A DNA stretch of 64,000 nt, taken from Calothrix sp. NIES-3974. Its GTDB lineage: Bacteria > Cyanobacteriota > Cyanobacteriia > Cyanobacteriales > Nostocaceae. The position numbers were made by a program, and so were the translations under genes. A model generated the notes under the pieces. That model was not told where the DNA came from. It was given only the letters and a program-made list of their open reading frames with translations, and made no database searches. The stretch lies in NCBI RefSeq assembly GCF_002368395.1, contig NZ_AP018254.1, forward strand, positions 3,968,001-4,032,000, read 5' to 3'. Shown here piece after piece: positions 17,575 through 26,812 of this stretch. Position 1 is the first letter of the stretch; every line of letters begins with the position of its first letter.

Positions 17575-18207
17575 CTAAAATCGCACCACTTTCCCCTGTT
17601 CTAAATCATATTCAAACCGTCGTTTTGGGTCAGTTTCACCGTAGAGATTTAACGTCACCGTTGGTTTTTCTCCCAATGCTTCCACACTGTGAATTGCACC
17701 AGGTGTAAAACTAATCATATCCCCAGTATTGAGAATGATTTCCCCTGTTTGTTCAACGCATTTTCCCGTATTTGCTATTTCCACAGGAGTTTTACTTCTC
17801 CACAGGAGATTTTTTTCTTCCCCTTGTAAAATTGCTACAACTCCCCACGTACCATGATTGTGAATGGTAGATTTAGTCCCAGGAGCAAAACTAACAGTCT
17901 GGAAAGTAAAAGGAAATCCTAACTCATCATAAAGAATCTCCACAGATACCCCTGTTTGTGGATTAGGTAGGGAAAATCGACTACGTACCCAATAGGAATT
18001 CAGGATTAATTTTCTGACTAACATCCTGATATTAGGTAAATAGCTGACCTCAACATCAATATTTTGACTTGCACCCTTGAGAATATCTTCTAATTCCGTT
18101 AGAAACCGATACAAACGATAATTCTCCTGTAATAAATCCCACTTCCGTGCAGATTGACAAAGCACAAAAGAACCATCATCGGTAACTAACCAATCTTTAT
18201 TTTTCAT
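17575..18207 (-). CDS. Cysteine-dioxygenase-like cupin protein
   Basis: A 210-residue protein when started at 18207 (MKNKDWLVTDDGS); the frame is open to 18291 but the extra part looks non-coding. Cupin motif 1 is visible as TIHNHGTWGVVAILQGE (His116 and His118) and motif 2 as SFTPGAIHSVEALGE (His173). These three histidines are the iron ligands expected in the cysteine dioxygenase family, which oxidises a thiol to a sulfinate. The substrate (cysteine or another small thiol) is not certain. It lies 152 bases upstream of the nitrogenase-associated gene on the same strand, so the two could be linked. Confidence 0.8.
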   Translation of the reverse strand: MKNKDWLVTDDGSFVLCQSARKWDLLQENYRLYRFLTELEDILKGASQNIDVEVSYLPNIRMLVRKLILNSYWVRSRFSLPNPQTGVSVEILYDELGFPFTFQTVSFAPGTKSTIHNHGTWGVVAILQGEEKNLLWRSKTPVEIANTGKCVEQTGEIILNTGDMISFTPGAIHSVEALGEKPTVTLNLYGETDPKRRFEYDLEQGKVVRF

Positions 18208-18299
18208 ATTGTAATCTAAAGAAACTAGGAAATGCAAAATAGCAAATATATTTAACCTAAAACTTTCAGGGAGTAGGAAACAGGAAGTCAATTACAAAT

Positions 18300-18400
18300 T
18301 ACGTAGCTTGCTCCCCGCGTAGCAGGTATTACGTACGCGAAGCGTTGCCGTAGGCTATTACGTAGACGCGTAGCGGCTTGCCGTAGGCTATTACGAATTA
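18300..18400. repeat. GC-rich dispersed repeat cluster
   Basis: A stretch built from ACGTAGCTTGCTCCCCGCG, TACGCGAAGCGTTGCCG and TAGGCTATTACGTAGACGCG-like blocks, two of which (GCCGTAGGCTATTACG) occur twice. A similar set in opposite orientation stands at 20557-20625. Such blocks are common in Nostocales intergenic DNA and stand out by their GC content. Confidence 0.7.
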
Positions 18401-18402
18401 TT

Positions 18403-18891
18403 TCAATCCTCCTCTTCTGGAGAACGGGTTAAAACATCGAGTAAAATTTCTGCACTTAAATACTCATGATTAACATCAATCTCTTGAATAAACTGACATA
18501 TTTCCTGTGCAGTTTCGACTTTTCCTAGTTTAGCTAAAATTAAGCCAGAAGCAGAATAGGCATTTATATATAGACGAATTTCGGCATCATGAAGACGTTG
18601 CAAAATAATTTGCTTTAATTCCTGTTGATTAGATGGTAAATTTTCATTTTTTTGTACCCATAACATGACATTTTCCGCAGCTTTTAATGCCATTAAGTAA
18701 TTATGCTTGTAATAAAAATATCTATAGGCTGCAACCAAAACATCAATATTATTATTGGTGATTTCCAAAGCTTGGTTGATATATTGTTCCGACTCTTGAG
18801 TATTTTCCCATGATTGGGCAGCTTGAATTAGTAATTTTTTGACCTGTTCCGGTACGTCAAACCAAGAAAAGCTATCTGGTGCAATTTGCAT
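18403..18891 (-). CDS. TPR-like helical protein, unknown function
   Basis: A 162-residue, wholly helical, acidic protein. It contains paired helices of tetratricopeptide type (QSWENTQESEQYINQALEI, then DVLVAAYRYFYYKHNYLMALKAAENVM, and later SASGLILAKLGKVETAQEIC). Such scaffolds bind other proteins. I do not recognise a named family. It lies upstream of the cupin and nitrogenase-associated genes on the same strand, separated from them by the repeat cluster at 18300-18400, and may belong to the same nitrogen-related group. Confidence 0.65.
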   Translation of the reverse strand: MQIAPDSFSWFDVPEQVKKLLIQAAQSWENTQESEQYINQALEITNNNIDVLVAAYRYFYYKHNYLMALKAAENVMLWVQKNENLPSNQQELKQIILQRLHDAEIRLYINAYSASGLILAKLGKVETAQEICQFIQEIDVNHEYLSAEILLDVLTRSPEEED

Positions 18892-19019
18892 AACTTAGTT
18901 GTCATCCGTATAATAACTGAGTAAAATAGCTAATCAAGCAACTTATAGTTACATCTGCGGATGTTTGACTCCGCCTAGTGATTGTATATTTTTATGCTAG
19001 GGCCTATTGTGCGGCAATA

Positions 19020-19598
19020 ATGAGAATGAAGCAATATTACATGACCGCAGATGAACTGAATAAGTTTGTTAGCTATTGTCGGAAAATTCAACCACAGTCT
19101 CAACTCGATATTCGTCGTTTTTTTGAGGGGGTGGTCTGTTTTCCCTATGATAAGGAATTACTATTGCAAGCTTACTTATTTTTGAATATTCACAATTTAT
19201 TTCCTAGTTGTTCCGAGTTACTTTTATTTGAAAAATCTCCCATCGCCGATTATACAGACTTAGGTAAATGTGATTTTGTTTATTTGACTACGACTGGAAG
19301 TTTATTTTTAATTGAAACTAAATTTATTGACACAGAAGCAACTGGTGCAACGGAACGTAAGCGTCGTAACAAGCATCGTAATAAGGTTTTTGAACAGGTG
19401 ATGACTTTAAAAAGTCGTTTTAGCGAATATTGGGATATTCAAAAGGAATATTTGACTTGTGGGGTGTTTACAACTGATGCAGATGTGAGTTGGCGTGGTA
19501 ATAGTATGAATGTGGTGACTCAATCTATTTCCATTGAAAATTTGGAACAGTGGCGAAGACAATATTATTCACAATTATTTATAGGAAATAGGGAGTAG
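19020..19598 (+). CDS. Possible PD-(D/E)XK-fold protein, function unknown
   Basis: The frame opens with GTG at 18978; ATG at 19020 is preferred but no ribosome-binding site decides the matter. The protein of about 192 residues contains CDFVYLTTTGSLFLIETKF, in which Asp, a turn, and E-x-K are spaced as in PD-(D/E)XK nucleases. A basic stretch (ERKRRNKHRNK) follows, which could contact nucleic acid. It stands alone between repeat-rich spaces. It might be a nuclease remnant or a defence-related enzyme. The fold call rests on this single motif and is tentative. Confidence 0.55.
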   Translation: MRMKQYYMTADELNKFVSYCRKIQPQSQLDIRRFFEGVVCFPYDKELLLQAYLFLNIHNLFPSCSELLLFEKSPIADYTDLGKCDFVYLTTTGSLFLIETKFIDTEATGATERKRRNKHRNKVFEQVMTLKSRFSEYWDIQKEYLTCGVFTTDADVSWRGNSMNVVTQSISIENLEQWRRQYYSQLFIGNRE

Positions 19599-19620
19599 AG
19601 ACGACCCGGTGGGTCGTCTC
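19598..19620. repeat. Dispersed hairpin (GACGACCC arms)
   Basis: GAGACGACCC and GGGTCGTCTC with a three-base loop form a perfect ten-base-pair stem directly at the stop codon of the gene ending at 19598. It could serve as its terminator, but the same type of hairpin is found all over the window, so it is listed as a repeat. Confidence 0.65.
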
Positions 19621-19777
19621 CAGGGTAGTAGGGAATAGGGAATAGCAAATAAGGAATATGAGAAAGGCTATATTGTAAATAGGTTCAAACGGCATATTTT
19701 TCCTGATAAACTACTCCCAATTTCCTACTCTCAAAAAATAAGAATTCAAGTATAAAAAAAGCTTTGATAAAAAGCGA

Positions 19778-20530
19778 TTAAGGATATATACCAGGTGTGC
19801 GGAGAATTTGTCGCTGAGAATCGCTTAAATCTGGGAATAAATCTAGATTATAGTAATATCTTGCCCAAGCGGATGAATGGGGGGAATACTTGAAAAATAA
19901 AGTGCGTCTTTCTGATTTTCCTCGCCAAGGAATCGTGCCGTGGGATAATGCTTCAGTGAAGATAATTGCGCTACCAGCTTTAACTGCTATTTTTTGAATA
20001 CAAGGATGCAAATTTTCTGGATTTTGTTCTAAATTGCGGATACTTGTTGGTAGGGGAAAATTACTTTTATGGCTACCAGGAATACAAGCAAAACCACCGT
20101 CTTCGGGAGCGACATCGTTCAATTCGTAGGCGACTGCGGTGAGACCATTATACATTTTCCCCTGGCGAAAATCGTAATACTGACAAGGGTCGTAGGGTGT
20201 ACCACCACCGTGTAAATTTGCACCGACTGGTCCTTTACCTTGACGTAGGATATGGATGTAATCGTGGTCTAAACGAAATTTTCCGGCTAGTATTTCCTGC
20301 AAATAGGTGGTAATGGAAGGATTATCAATAATATCTCGAAATGGTTTACCCCAGCCTAATAATGAATCAAATCGGAGATAGGTTGCTTCTGGGGATACTT
20401 GACTAGGGTTTTGTTGACAAATTATTTGATTAATAATTTGCTGTAACTCATGGATCTGTGTTGGTGTTAACGCGTTTTCAACGATGATAAAACCTTGCAA
20501 ATCAAATAGGTAGCGTTCTAGTTCGGTCAT
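19778..20530 (-). CDS. Phytanoyl-CoA dioxygenase (PhyH) family oxygenase
   Basis: A 250-residue Fe(II)/2-oxoglutarate-dependent oxygenase-like protein. The double-stranded beta-helix motifs are visible: a proximal LHGGGTPYD (His107, Asp114), the family signature CIPGSHK near residue 154, and the distal SHGTIPW (His197), with RRTLFFKYSP (Arg208/209) for the 2-oxoglutarate carboxylate. The substrate is unknown; family members hydroxylate fatty acyl chains, antibiotics and small metabolites. No biosynthetic cluster surrounds it. A short AT-rich gap and the repeat block at 20557-20625 lie upstream. Confidence 0.85.
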   Translation of the reverse strand: MTELERYLFDLQGFIIVENALTPTQIHELQQIINQIICQQNPSQVSPEATYLRFDSLLGWGKPFRDIIDNPSITTYLQEILAGKFRLDHDYIHILRQGKGPVGANLHGGGTPYDPCQYYDFRQGKMYNGLTAVAYELNDVAPEDGGFACIPGSHKSNFPLPTSIRNLEQNPENLHPCIQKIAVKAGSAIIFTEALSHGTIPWRGKSERRTLFFKYSPHSSAWARYYYNLDLFPDLSDSQRQILRTPGIYP

Positions 20531-21101
20531 TTGATAATTTAGGAAAATAAATTAAATAATTCGTAATACCCGCTACGCGGGAAACAAGCTACGTAATAGC
20601 CTACGGCAACGCTTCGCATACATAATTATGAATGACATTAACAGAGAATAGCCAAAGTGTAATATTTACACCAAAGCCCATGAAAGTAGTTTTTCCCACT
20701 CCTAGCTCCCGTACAGACGACCTGGTGGGTCGTCTGTCCTTACTCATCCTATTTACTAGCGAAGGAACTGTTCCCCATTCCCTCTGTGGATAAATTCTAG
20801 TATCAGTTTGAAGTAATGAATGCGACAGATAAATGTTTTCAGGGAGTTCTGTGTAAGGGTTTTCAAATCCATAGACACGCTTAGTACGGGGTTTTCCCCG
20901 ATTTCTTAATGTCTAGCACAGTAGACTAGAGTAAGTAGGTGGGTAGTGATTAGGGGTAAGGCTTTGAGACTAGTGATAGTTTATATTGTGGTTTTATATT
21001 TAATTACACCTACCCACTTAAATCCAAAATCCATAGACGCGTAGCGAATCGACCGCAGGATAATCTCAAATCCAAAATTCCCAAAGCCCGGGTTGATGGA
21101 A
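20531..21101. other. Repeat-rich intergenic stretch
   Basis: About 570 bases between two minus-strand genes. It holds a GC-rich repeat block at 20557-20625 (CCCGCTACGCGGG, then AGCCTACGGCAACGCTTCGC), the ACACCAAAGCCCATGAAAG/TTTTTCCCACTCC unit near 20670-20700, a GACGACC hairpin at 20713-20737, and another GC-rich piece (GACGCGTAGCGAATCGACCG) near 21037. No gene is supported. Confidence 0.6.
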
Positions 21102-22775
21102 TTAATCAAAACCTGGTAATTCTTCTAAAATGGTAAATCGAATATGGTTAATTGCTAATTCACCAATAGAAATATCTTCTTTGGTTAATCGTTTACCTTT
21201 ACTAATTAAACTTTCAAAGGGGATGCCTTTACCAATTTCTAAGTGATACCAAGCTAAACCCATAAAAAAGCGGGTGGGATGGTCATTACGATAACCAACA
21301 TCGTCGGGATTTGATTCCATTGGCATCCAACCGTAACCGGGGATATAAAATTCCAACCAAACGTGGTTGAAGTCGGGTTGGAGGGGAATATTTTGCCGTT
21401 CTCCGTAGGGGGGACATTTGTATCTACCTACAGTTCGACAGGCGATCCCGTTTAAACGACACAAAGCTAGGAGAACACCTACATATTCACCACAGGAACC
21501 GACTCCGCGTTCGAGGACAATATCCGGGGTGTCAATGTGGGGTTTAATACCATAGGAAAGATGGTCGTAAACATAATTACGGATGTTATACATTTTCCGT
21601 AACAGGTTAGTTTCTGTGCCAATGGCATCACGGGCAGCCTGGCGAACGATACTGGTATCCATTGCTAACTCATCATCATCGATGAGGTAGCGGGCTTGAA
21701 AATCGGGACTGAGTTCGGGGATATTTTCCACGTCACGAGGAGTAATTCGGTATTTAATGCTACGAACTTGTACGATGGCTCGCCAACCGAAAATGTGGCG
21801 TTCTCCGGGGGTAAGTTGGTCAAATTTGAATACGGCAACTTTTTGACCATCGATGATTTGTTCCTGGAAGGGTAAACCGATGGCTTGGACGGACTCAACT
21901 TTTTGACGGTCGGTGTCACTGGGTAGGGCGATTTGCCATTCTAAATCGGGGATATAGACCTCTTCTAGGGGAGCAATTTCCTCAACGTAGGACATTTCAA
22001 TCCGGTAGCCATTGGAGAGGGTGTAGCGTTTTTCCGGGTGATATTGGAAGTGGAGGGGGTGGATAAAAGTGCGATCGCGATAGGCTAGTTCATGGTTGGG
22101 GTCGGCGTTGGGGTTATCGCGGATATAGGGTTCTTCACCAGCATAGGCGACAAATAGGGTTTTTTGGTGATTTTCAGGATTGACATAAATGGCTATGCCT
22201 GTAGGTGACTCGAAGGGGGTAAGAATGCTAAATTTAATTTCTCCAGTGGCACGGTCGAGGGCATAAACGCTTTGTTCCATGTCATCACACACCCACAGGG
22301 TTTCAGCATCTACGGCTAAGTTCTCGCAACCGACACCAGGAGCATAAAATTGGGTGATTTGTGTACCTGTATCTCGGTTAAACACCAAAATTTTACCGAG
22401 TTTTTGACAAGTAATATAAACTGTAGATTCCCAGACAGCTATACCATTGGCAGTGTAAGGAAGGGTGGCAAAATGCTCCAGTCCTAATGTATTAATTTGA
22501 CAAGAGTAGATACTCAAGTCCCTGGTTAGCCATAATCGATCTCCCCAGAGGGAAATACCAGTAACATCCATCAATTCCCTCACTTGATGGGGATTGCGGA
22601 TACGGGTATTATCTGTAGCTGGGTCAATTTCCAGTAAATATCCATTTCGCGAGTCAATCGCGATGAGTGTATCCTGGATGAAGGCAATACCATTTAATGC
22701 AGATGCACAGAGGGGTCTAATTGTTCGCTTCCAAAACATTTTGCTCGCGGTTGTATGGGGGAGTGCAACACTCAT
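21102..22775 (-). CDS. Beta-propeller plus transglutaminase-like protein
   Basis: A 557-residue cytoplasmic-looking protein without a clear signal peptide. The first 200 residues contain repeated strands of propeller type (IAFIQDTLIAIDSRNGYLLEI, GIAVWESTVYITCQ, LAVDAETLWVCDD, VYALDRATGEI). The C-terminal third is a transglutaminase-like cysteine-protease fold with the expected triad: Cys in RGVGSCGEYVG (about residue 425), His in DFNHVWLE (about 473) and Asp in ESNPDD (about 490). Proteins of this fold cut or crosslink peptides. Here the propeller may hold the substrate. The fusion is clear; the substrate is unknown. Confidence 0.85.
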   Translation of the reverse strand: MSVALPHTTASKMFWKRTIRPLCASALNGIAFIQDTLIAIDSRNGYLLEIDPATDNTRIRNPHQVRELMDVTGISLWGDRLWLTRDLSIYSCQINTLGLEHFATLPYTANGIAVWESTVYITCQKLGKILVFNRDTGTQITQFYAPGVGCENLAVDAETLWVCDDMEQSVYALDRATGEIKFSILTPFESPTGIAIYVNPENHQKTLFVAYAGEEPYIRDNPNADPNHELAYRDRTFIHPLHFQYHPEKRYTLSNGYRIEMSYVEEIAPLEEVYIPDLEWQIALPSDTDRQKVESVQAIGLPFQEQIIDGQKVAVFKFDQLTPGERHIFGWRAIVQVRSIKYRITPRDVENIPELSPDFQARYLIDDDELAMDTSIVRQAARDAIGTETNLLRKMYNIRNYVYDHLSYGIKPHIDTPDIVLERGVGSCGEYVGVLLALCRLNGIACRTVGRYKCPPYGERQNIPLQPDFNHVWLEFYIPGYGWMPMESNPDDVGYRNDHPTRFFMGLAWYHLEIGKGIPFESLISKGKRLTKEDISIGELAINHIRFTILEELPGFD

Positions 22776-23848
22776 ATTAAACTGATTTTCTTGATGGTTA
22801 GTAGGTCAAATAGGAATAGGGGATGTGGTTGGCGACCAAAATTCAAGTTATTCTACCGCGTTGGAGGGTTTTGTGTGTTTTAGATGACGCTGATTCAAGG
22901 ATTATTCAACTGAAGATGTACTCAATCAGGTAGTTTTATACCCAAAAACTGGATTGTAGACTTTATAGATTACAGCAGAATTCAAGAATACAGGAGATAG
23001 GAAACGGTGGTAAAAGTCGTTTTTCACAGGTTTTTAAAATTGAAATAACCTACTTCCACAAAACTCAAAACTGCTGTATCGATACGTATTAAAGAGGTGT
23101 ATATCCTGCATTTTGAGCAGGTGAGTGTTCAGCGTTGAGTCATGGGTTGTTTTTCTCCCTTCCCTACTCCCTGGAAGTTTTAGGGGTTTGTGAGAATCCG
23201 GGATATACTTGACACGATTAATCAAGTGAGCTTGTTCTCTAAATGGTTAATGATTAATGATTAATCATCAACAGCCAACAAACCAAAAGGTAAATATATC
23301 AACGTGCGAAGTATCAATTTCTCCTAATTTTTTGTTGTTCAAATTGGTTTAACTAATAGCCATAATCAGAAAAAGCTTTGGGAACAGATTACTCACGATG
23401 ATTTGGGACTACTATATTTGATAAATTTCTAGCAAAGTCGAAAGTCAGAGGAGGAAGAGATCGAAATTTTTATGAGTACATTAGTAAAATTGGGGAATGG
23501 GAAGAGACGCGACATGTCGTGTCTGTACTCTCGAAGGAACAATCAGCTTTATAACCCCATCTCCAGAGTCAGGACGATAGTCAAAATAATGAGAATTAAT
23601 ACTTGACAAACATCCTCTTAGACGTGCGTAGGGTGCGAAGTGCTGGATAGAGTATTCAATCTGCAAATTTCGCTGGCTTCCCATAAAGTCAGGTGATCCC
23701 TCGCTCATTCCTACTCCCTTCCAACTATACTAAAAACGGTTAGAAATTTGGACTTCCCCAATAGCCAAAATCCCCTTGCTTCGATTGAGGGTATAGCTAA
23801 CCGCTTGCTGTATAATCACCAATTCTTGTCACCTTTTCTTATTAAACA
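22776..23848. other. Long intergenic stretch with a MITE-like unit and a hairpin
   Basis: About 1.07 kb without an accepted gene. An inverted copy of the CTCACAAA/TTTGTGAG repeat family lies at about 23105-23210, and a palindrome of the GAGACGCGACATGTCG type at 23505-23524. The remaining sequence is AT-rich. Short frames at 23034-23225 and 23481-23708 fall on these repeats and are not accepted. Confidence 0.6.
23105..23210 (-). repeat. MITE-like dispersed repeat (TTTGTGAG family), inverted copy
   Basis: Read on the minus strand it starts CCCGGATTCTCACAAACCCCTAAAAC, runs through CCAGGGAGTAGGGAAGGGAG and AAAACAACCCATGACTCAACGCTG, and ends AAAATGCAGGATAT. The copies at 31681-31797, 41855-42075 and 61535-61770 show the same order of blocks. 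Confidence 0.65.
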
Positions 23849-26722
23849 ATGTCTGCCCACTCTCTACCTGATACAAATGCCATTTGGCATAATTTAGAAT
23901 CCGATCAAGCTCTAGAATTATTATCGACCGATCCTGATAGGGGGTTAAGCACCCAGGAAGTTGCACAACGTCTACAACGCTACGGTGTCAATGAACTGCA
24001 AGAATCGGGAGGACGTAGTTCCTGGGAGATTCTTGTCGATCAGTTCAAAAATATTATGTTGCTGCTGTTGATTGCGGTAGCAATTGTTTCAGGTATATTG
24101 GATTTGATTAAATGGCAGTCAGGAACTTTACCCCCTGAAGAATTACCCTTTAAGGATACAATTGCGATTTTGGCGATTGTCGTTCTCAACGGTATTTTAG
24201 GTTATGTGCAGGAAAGTCGGGCTGAACAAGCTTTAGCAGCGCTGAAAAAACTATCCTCTCCCAATGTGCGGGTAATTCGCGATCGCAAACAGTTGGAAGT
24301 AGCAGCGAAGGATTTGGTTCCCGGTGATATTATGCTCTTGGAGGCGGGAGTTCAGGTAGCTGCTGATGGTCGATTGCTGGAAGAATCGAATTTACAGGTG
24401 CGGGAATCTGCTTTGACGGGGGAAGCGGAAATTGTTAGTAAACGAGCGAATATTACCTTACCGGAAGATGCACCTTTAGGCGATCGCTTGAATTTTGTTT
24501 ACCAGGGAACGGAGGTTGTTCAAGGTAGAGCAAAAGTCCTGGTGACAGGTACGGGAATGAATACCGAACTCGGTAAAATTGCGGAAATGTTGCAGTCGGT
24601 GGATAGCGAACCGACACCGTTACAAAAACGCTCCAATGAGTTGGGTAATACCCTGGTGACTGGCTCCCTAATTCTGGTGGCGATTGTGATTGGGGTGGGA
24701 TTGCTAACCTTGGGATGGGGTTCGTTCCAGGAGTTGGTGGAAGTATCCTTAAGTATGGCGGTGGCGGTGGTTCCGGAAGGATTACCGGCGGTGATTACGG
24801 TGACTTTGGCTTTAGGAACCCAGAGAATGGTGCGCCAAAATGCCTTGATTCGCAAATTACCGGCGGTGGAAACTTTAGGGTCGGTGACAACTATTTGTTC
24901 CGATAAGACGGGAACCCTAACCCAAAATAAAATGGTGGTGCAAACTATTTTTGTCAATAACCGGGAGTTTCGAGTCACCGGGGAAGGCTACACACCCCAG
25001 GGGGAGTTTTTGTTGGATGGCGATCGCATTTGGCTTGATAACCACCCGGAAGTTTCGGCTTTACTGGTGGCTTGTGCTGTTTGTAATGATGCGGTTCTGC
25101 AACAGGAATCGGGTAAGTGGAGTATTTTGGGCGACCCCACCGAAGGAGCCTTAGTCACCCTGGCGGCAAAGGGTGGTGTAGAAAAAGACCAGTGGGATAG
25201 TAAATTACCCCGTGTGGGAGAGTTTCCCTTTTCTTCCGAACGTAAACGCATGAGTGTGATTTGTCAGTTAGAAAGGGTGGATCGGGGAATTGCGAGTTTA
25301 GGGGATGTCGATCCAGTATTTTCCCAGCGCATCCGTCAAGAACAATACATCATGTTTACTAAGGGTTCACCGGAATTGGTATTAGCACGGTGCAGCCAAT
25401 GGGATGATGGCCAAAACCGGGTATTGATGACTGAAGATGTGCGTCAGCGCATCCTCAAAGAAAACGATTACATGGCTAGTCATGGGTTACGGGTGCTAGG
25501 TTTTGCCTATAAACCCCTGCTGGAAAAACCATCCCCAGACAGCGAAGAAACCAGCGAAACCGAATTAGTCTGGTTAGGGTTAGTAGCGATGATGGATGCA
25601 CCCCGTCCCGAAGTGCGAGCAGCCGTCCAGGAATGTCGGGATGCGGGTATCCGTCCGATTATGATTACCGGAGACCATCAATTAACTGCGCGAGCGATCG
25701 CTCTTGATTTGGGAATTGCCACCGACCAGGATGAAGTCCTGACCGGAAAGGACTTACAAAAGATGAGTAACCAGGAATTGGAAAACCATGTCAACGCGGT
25801 GAGTATTTATGCACGGGTTGCACCGGAACATAAATTACGTATTGTTCAAGCTTTACAACGTCAAGGTCGATTTGTGGCCATGACTGGGGATGGTGTGAAT
25901 GATGCACCAGCCTTGAAACAAGCTGATATCGGGATTGCAATGGGAATTACGGGTACGGATGTCAGCAAGGAAGCCAGTGATATGATTTTGCTGGATGATA
26001 ACTTTGCCACCATCGTCGCTGCTACGAAAGAAGGTCGCGTAGTTTACACGAATATCCGCAGATTTATTAAGTATATTTTGGGTAGTAATATCGGCGAAGT
26101 CCTCACCGTGGCCGCAGCCCCTTTGATTTTACCCTTTAACCCAGCAGTGGGAATTGGTGTCCCTTTAAGCCCCTTACAAATTTTGTGGATGAACCTAGTC
26201 ACCGACGGTTTACCAGCTTTAGCCCTAGCAGTGGAACCACCGGAACCAGATGTGATGAAACGTCCCCCCTTTAGCCCCAAAGAAAGTATTTTTGCCAGGG
26301 GTTTAGGTTCCTACATGGTACGGATTGGGATTGTTTTTGCCGTGACTACCATTACCATGATGGCATGGGCCTATCGCCATACCCATGACCCCAGCTACAC
26401 CGGAAATCCGGATACATGGAAAACAATGGTATTTACTACCCTGTGTATTGCTCAAATGGGTCATGCGATCGCGATTCGCTCCAATAACCGTTTGGCGATC
26501 GAGATGGATCCTTTTTCTAATATTTTTGTCTTACTATCGGTGGTAATTACGACTATTTTGCAGTTAATGTTGGTGTATGTTCCACCTTTAAGAGCCTTTT
26601 TTGGTACCCATTATTTGAATATGCAGGAATTACTAATTTGTATTGGCTTTAGTAGTTTGATGTTTATCTGGATTGAAGCAGAAAAAATCTTTTTCCGAAT
26701 TATTGGCAAGAAGAATGTGTAA
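23849..26722 (+). CDS. P-type cation-transporting ATPase, PacL/Ca2+-type
   Basis: A 957-residue P2-type ATPase. All core motifs are present: N-terminal cation ATPase domain, actuator motif [12 protein letters not shown]4 motif VPEGLPA, phosphorylation site [11 protein letters not shown] (Asp352), nucleotide-binding KGSPE, and hinge [12 protein letters not shown] (about residue 680). About ten membrane helices are arranged in the usual two N-terminal pairs plus the C-terminal set. The PEGLPA motif and general similarity to Synechococcus PacL suggest a calcium or manganese export pump of the plasma membrane, although the ion cannot be fixed from sequence alone. It is a single-gene unit flanked by repeats. 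Confidence 0.92.
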   Translation: MSAHSLPDTNAIWHNLESDQALELLSTDPDRGLSTQEVAQRLQRYGVNELQESGGRSSWEILVDQFKNIMLLLLIAVAIVSGILDLIKWQSGTLPPEELPFKDTIAILAIVVLNGILGYVQESRAEQALAALKKLSSPNVRVIRDRKQLEVAAKDLVPGDIMLLEAGVQVAADGRLLEESNLQVRESALTGEAEIVSKRANITLPEDAPLGDRLNFVYQGTEVVQGRAKVLVTGTGMNTELGKIAEMLQSVDSEPTPLQKRSNELGNTLVTGSLILVAIVIGVGLLTLGWGSFQELVEVSLSMAVAVVPEGLPAVITVTLALGTQRMVRQNALIRKLPAVETLGSVTTICSDKTGTLTQNKMVVQTIFVNNREFRVTGEGYTPQGEFLLDGDRIWLDNHPEVSALLVACAVCNDAVLQQESGKWSILGDPTEGALVTLAAKGGVEKDQWDSKLPRVGEFPFSSERKRMSVICQLERVDRGIASLGDVDPVFSQRIRQEQYIMFTKGSPELVLARCSQWDDGQNRVLMTEDVRQRILKENDYMASHGLRVLGFAYKPLLEKPSPDSEETSETELVWLGLVAMMDAPRPEVRAAVQECRDAGIRPIMITGDHQLTARAIALDLGIATDQDEVLTGKDLQKMSNQELENHVNAVSIYARVAPEHKLRIVQALQRQGRFVAMTGDGVNDAPALKQADIGIAMGITGTDVSKEASDMILLDDNFATIVAATKEGRVVYTNIRRFIKYILGSNIGEVLTVAAAPLILPFNPAVGIGVPLSPLQILWMNLVTDGLPALALAVEPPEPDVMKRPPFSPKESIFARGLGSYMVRIGIVFAVTTITMMAWAYRHTHDPSYTGNPDTWKTMVFTTLCIAQMGHAIAIRSNNRLAIEMDPFSNIFVLLSVVITTILQLMLVYVPPLRAFFGTHYLNMQELLICIGFSSLMFIWIEAEKIFFRIIGKKNV

Positions 26723-26812
26723 TACCTGAAAATCATGTGTTTGTAGAGACGCGATGTATAGCTTTTCTCAGTCTAATGAGATACAAAAAAACCCCTCCCC
26801 GACCCTCCCCGA

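Noticed and set aside
22776-23848. Genes in the 1 kb space before the P-type ATPase
   Set aside because: The two short frames found there lie on repeats and have no ribosome-binding site or motif.
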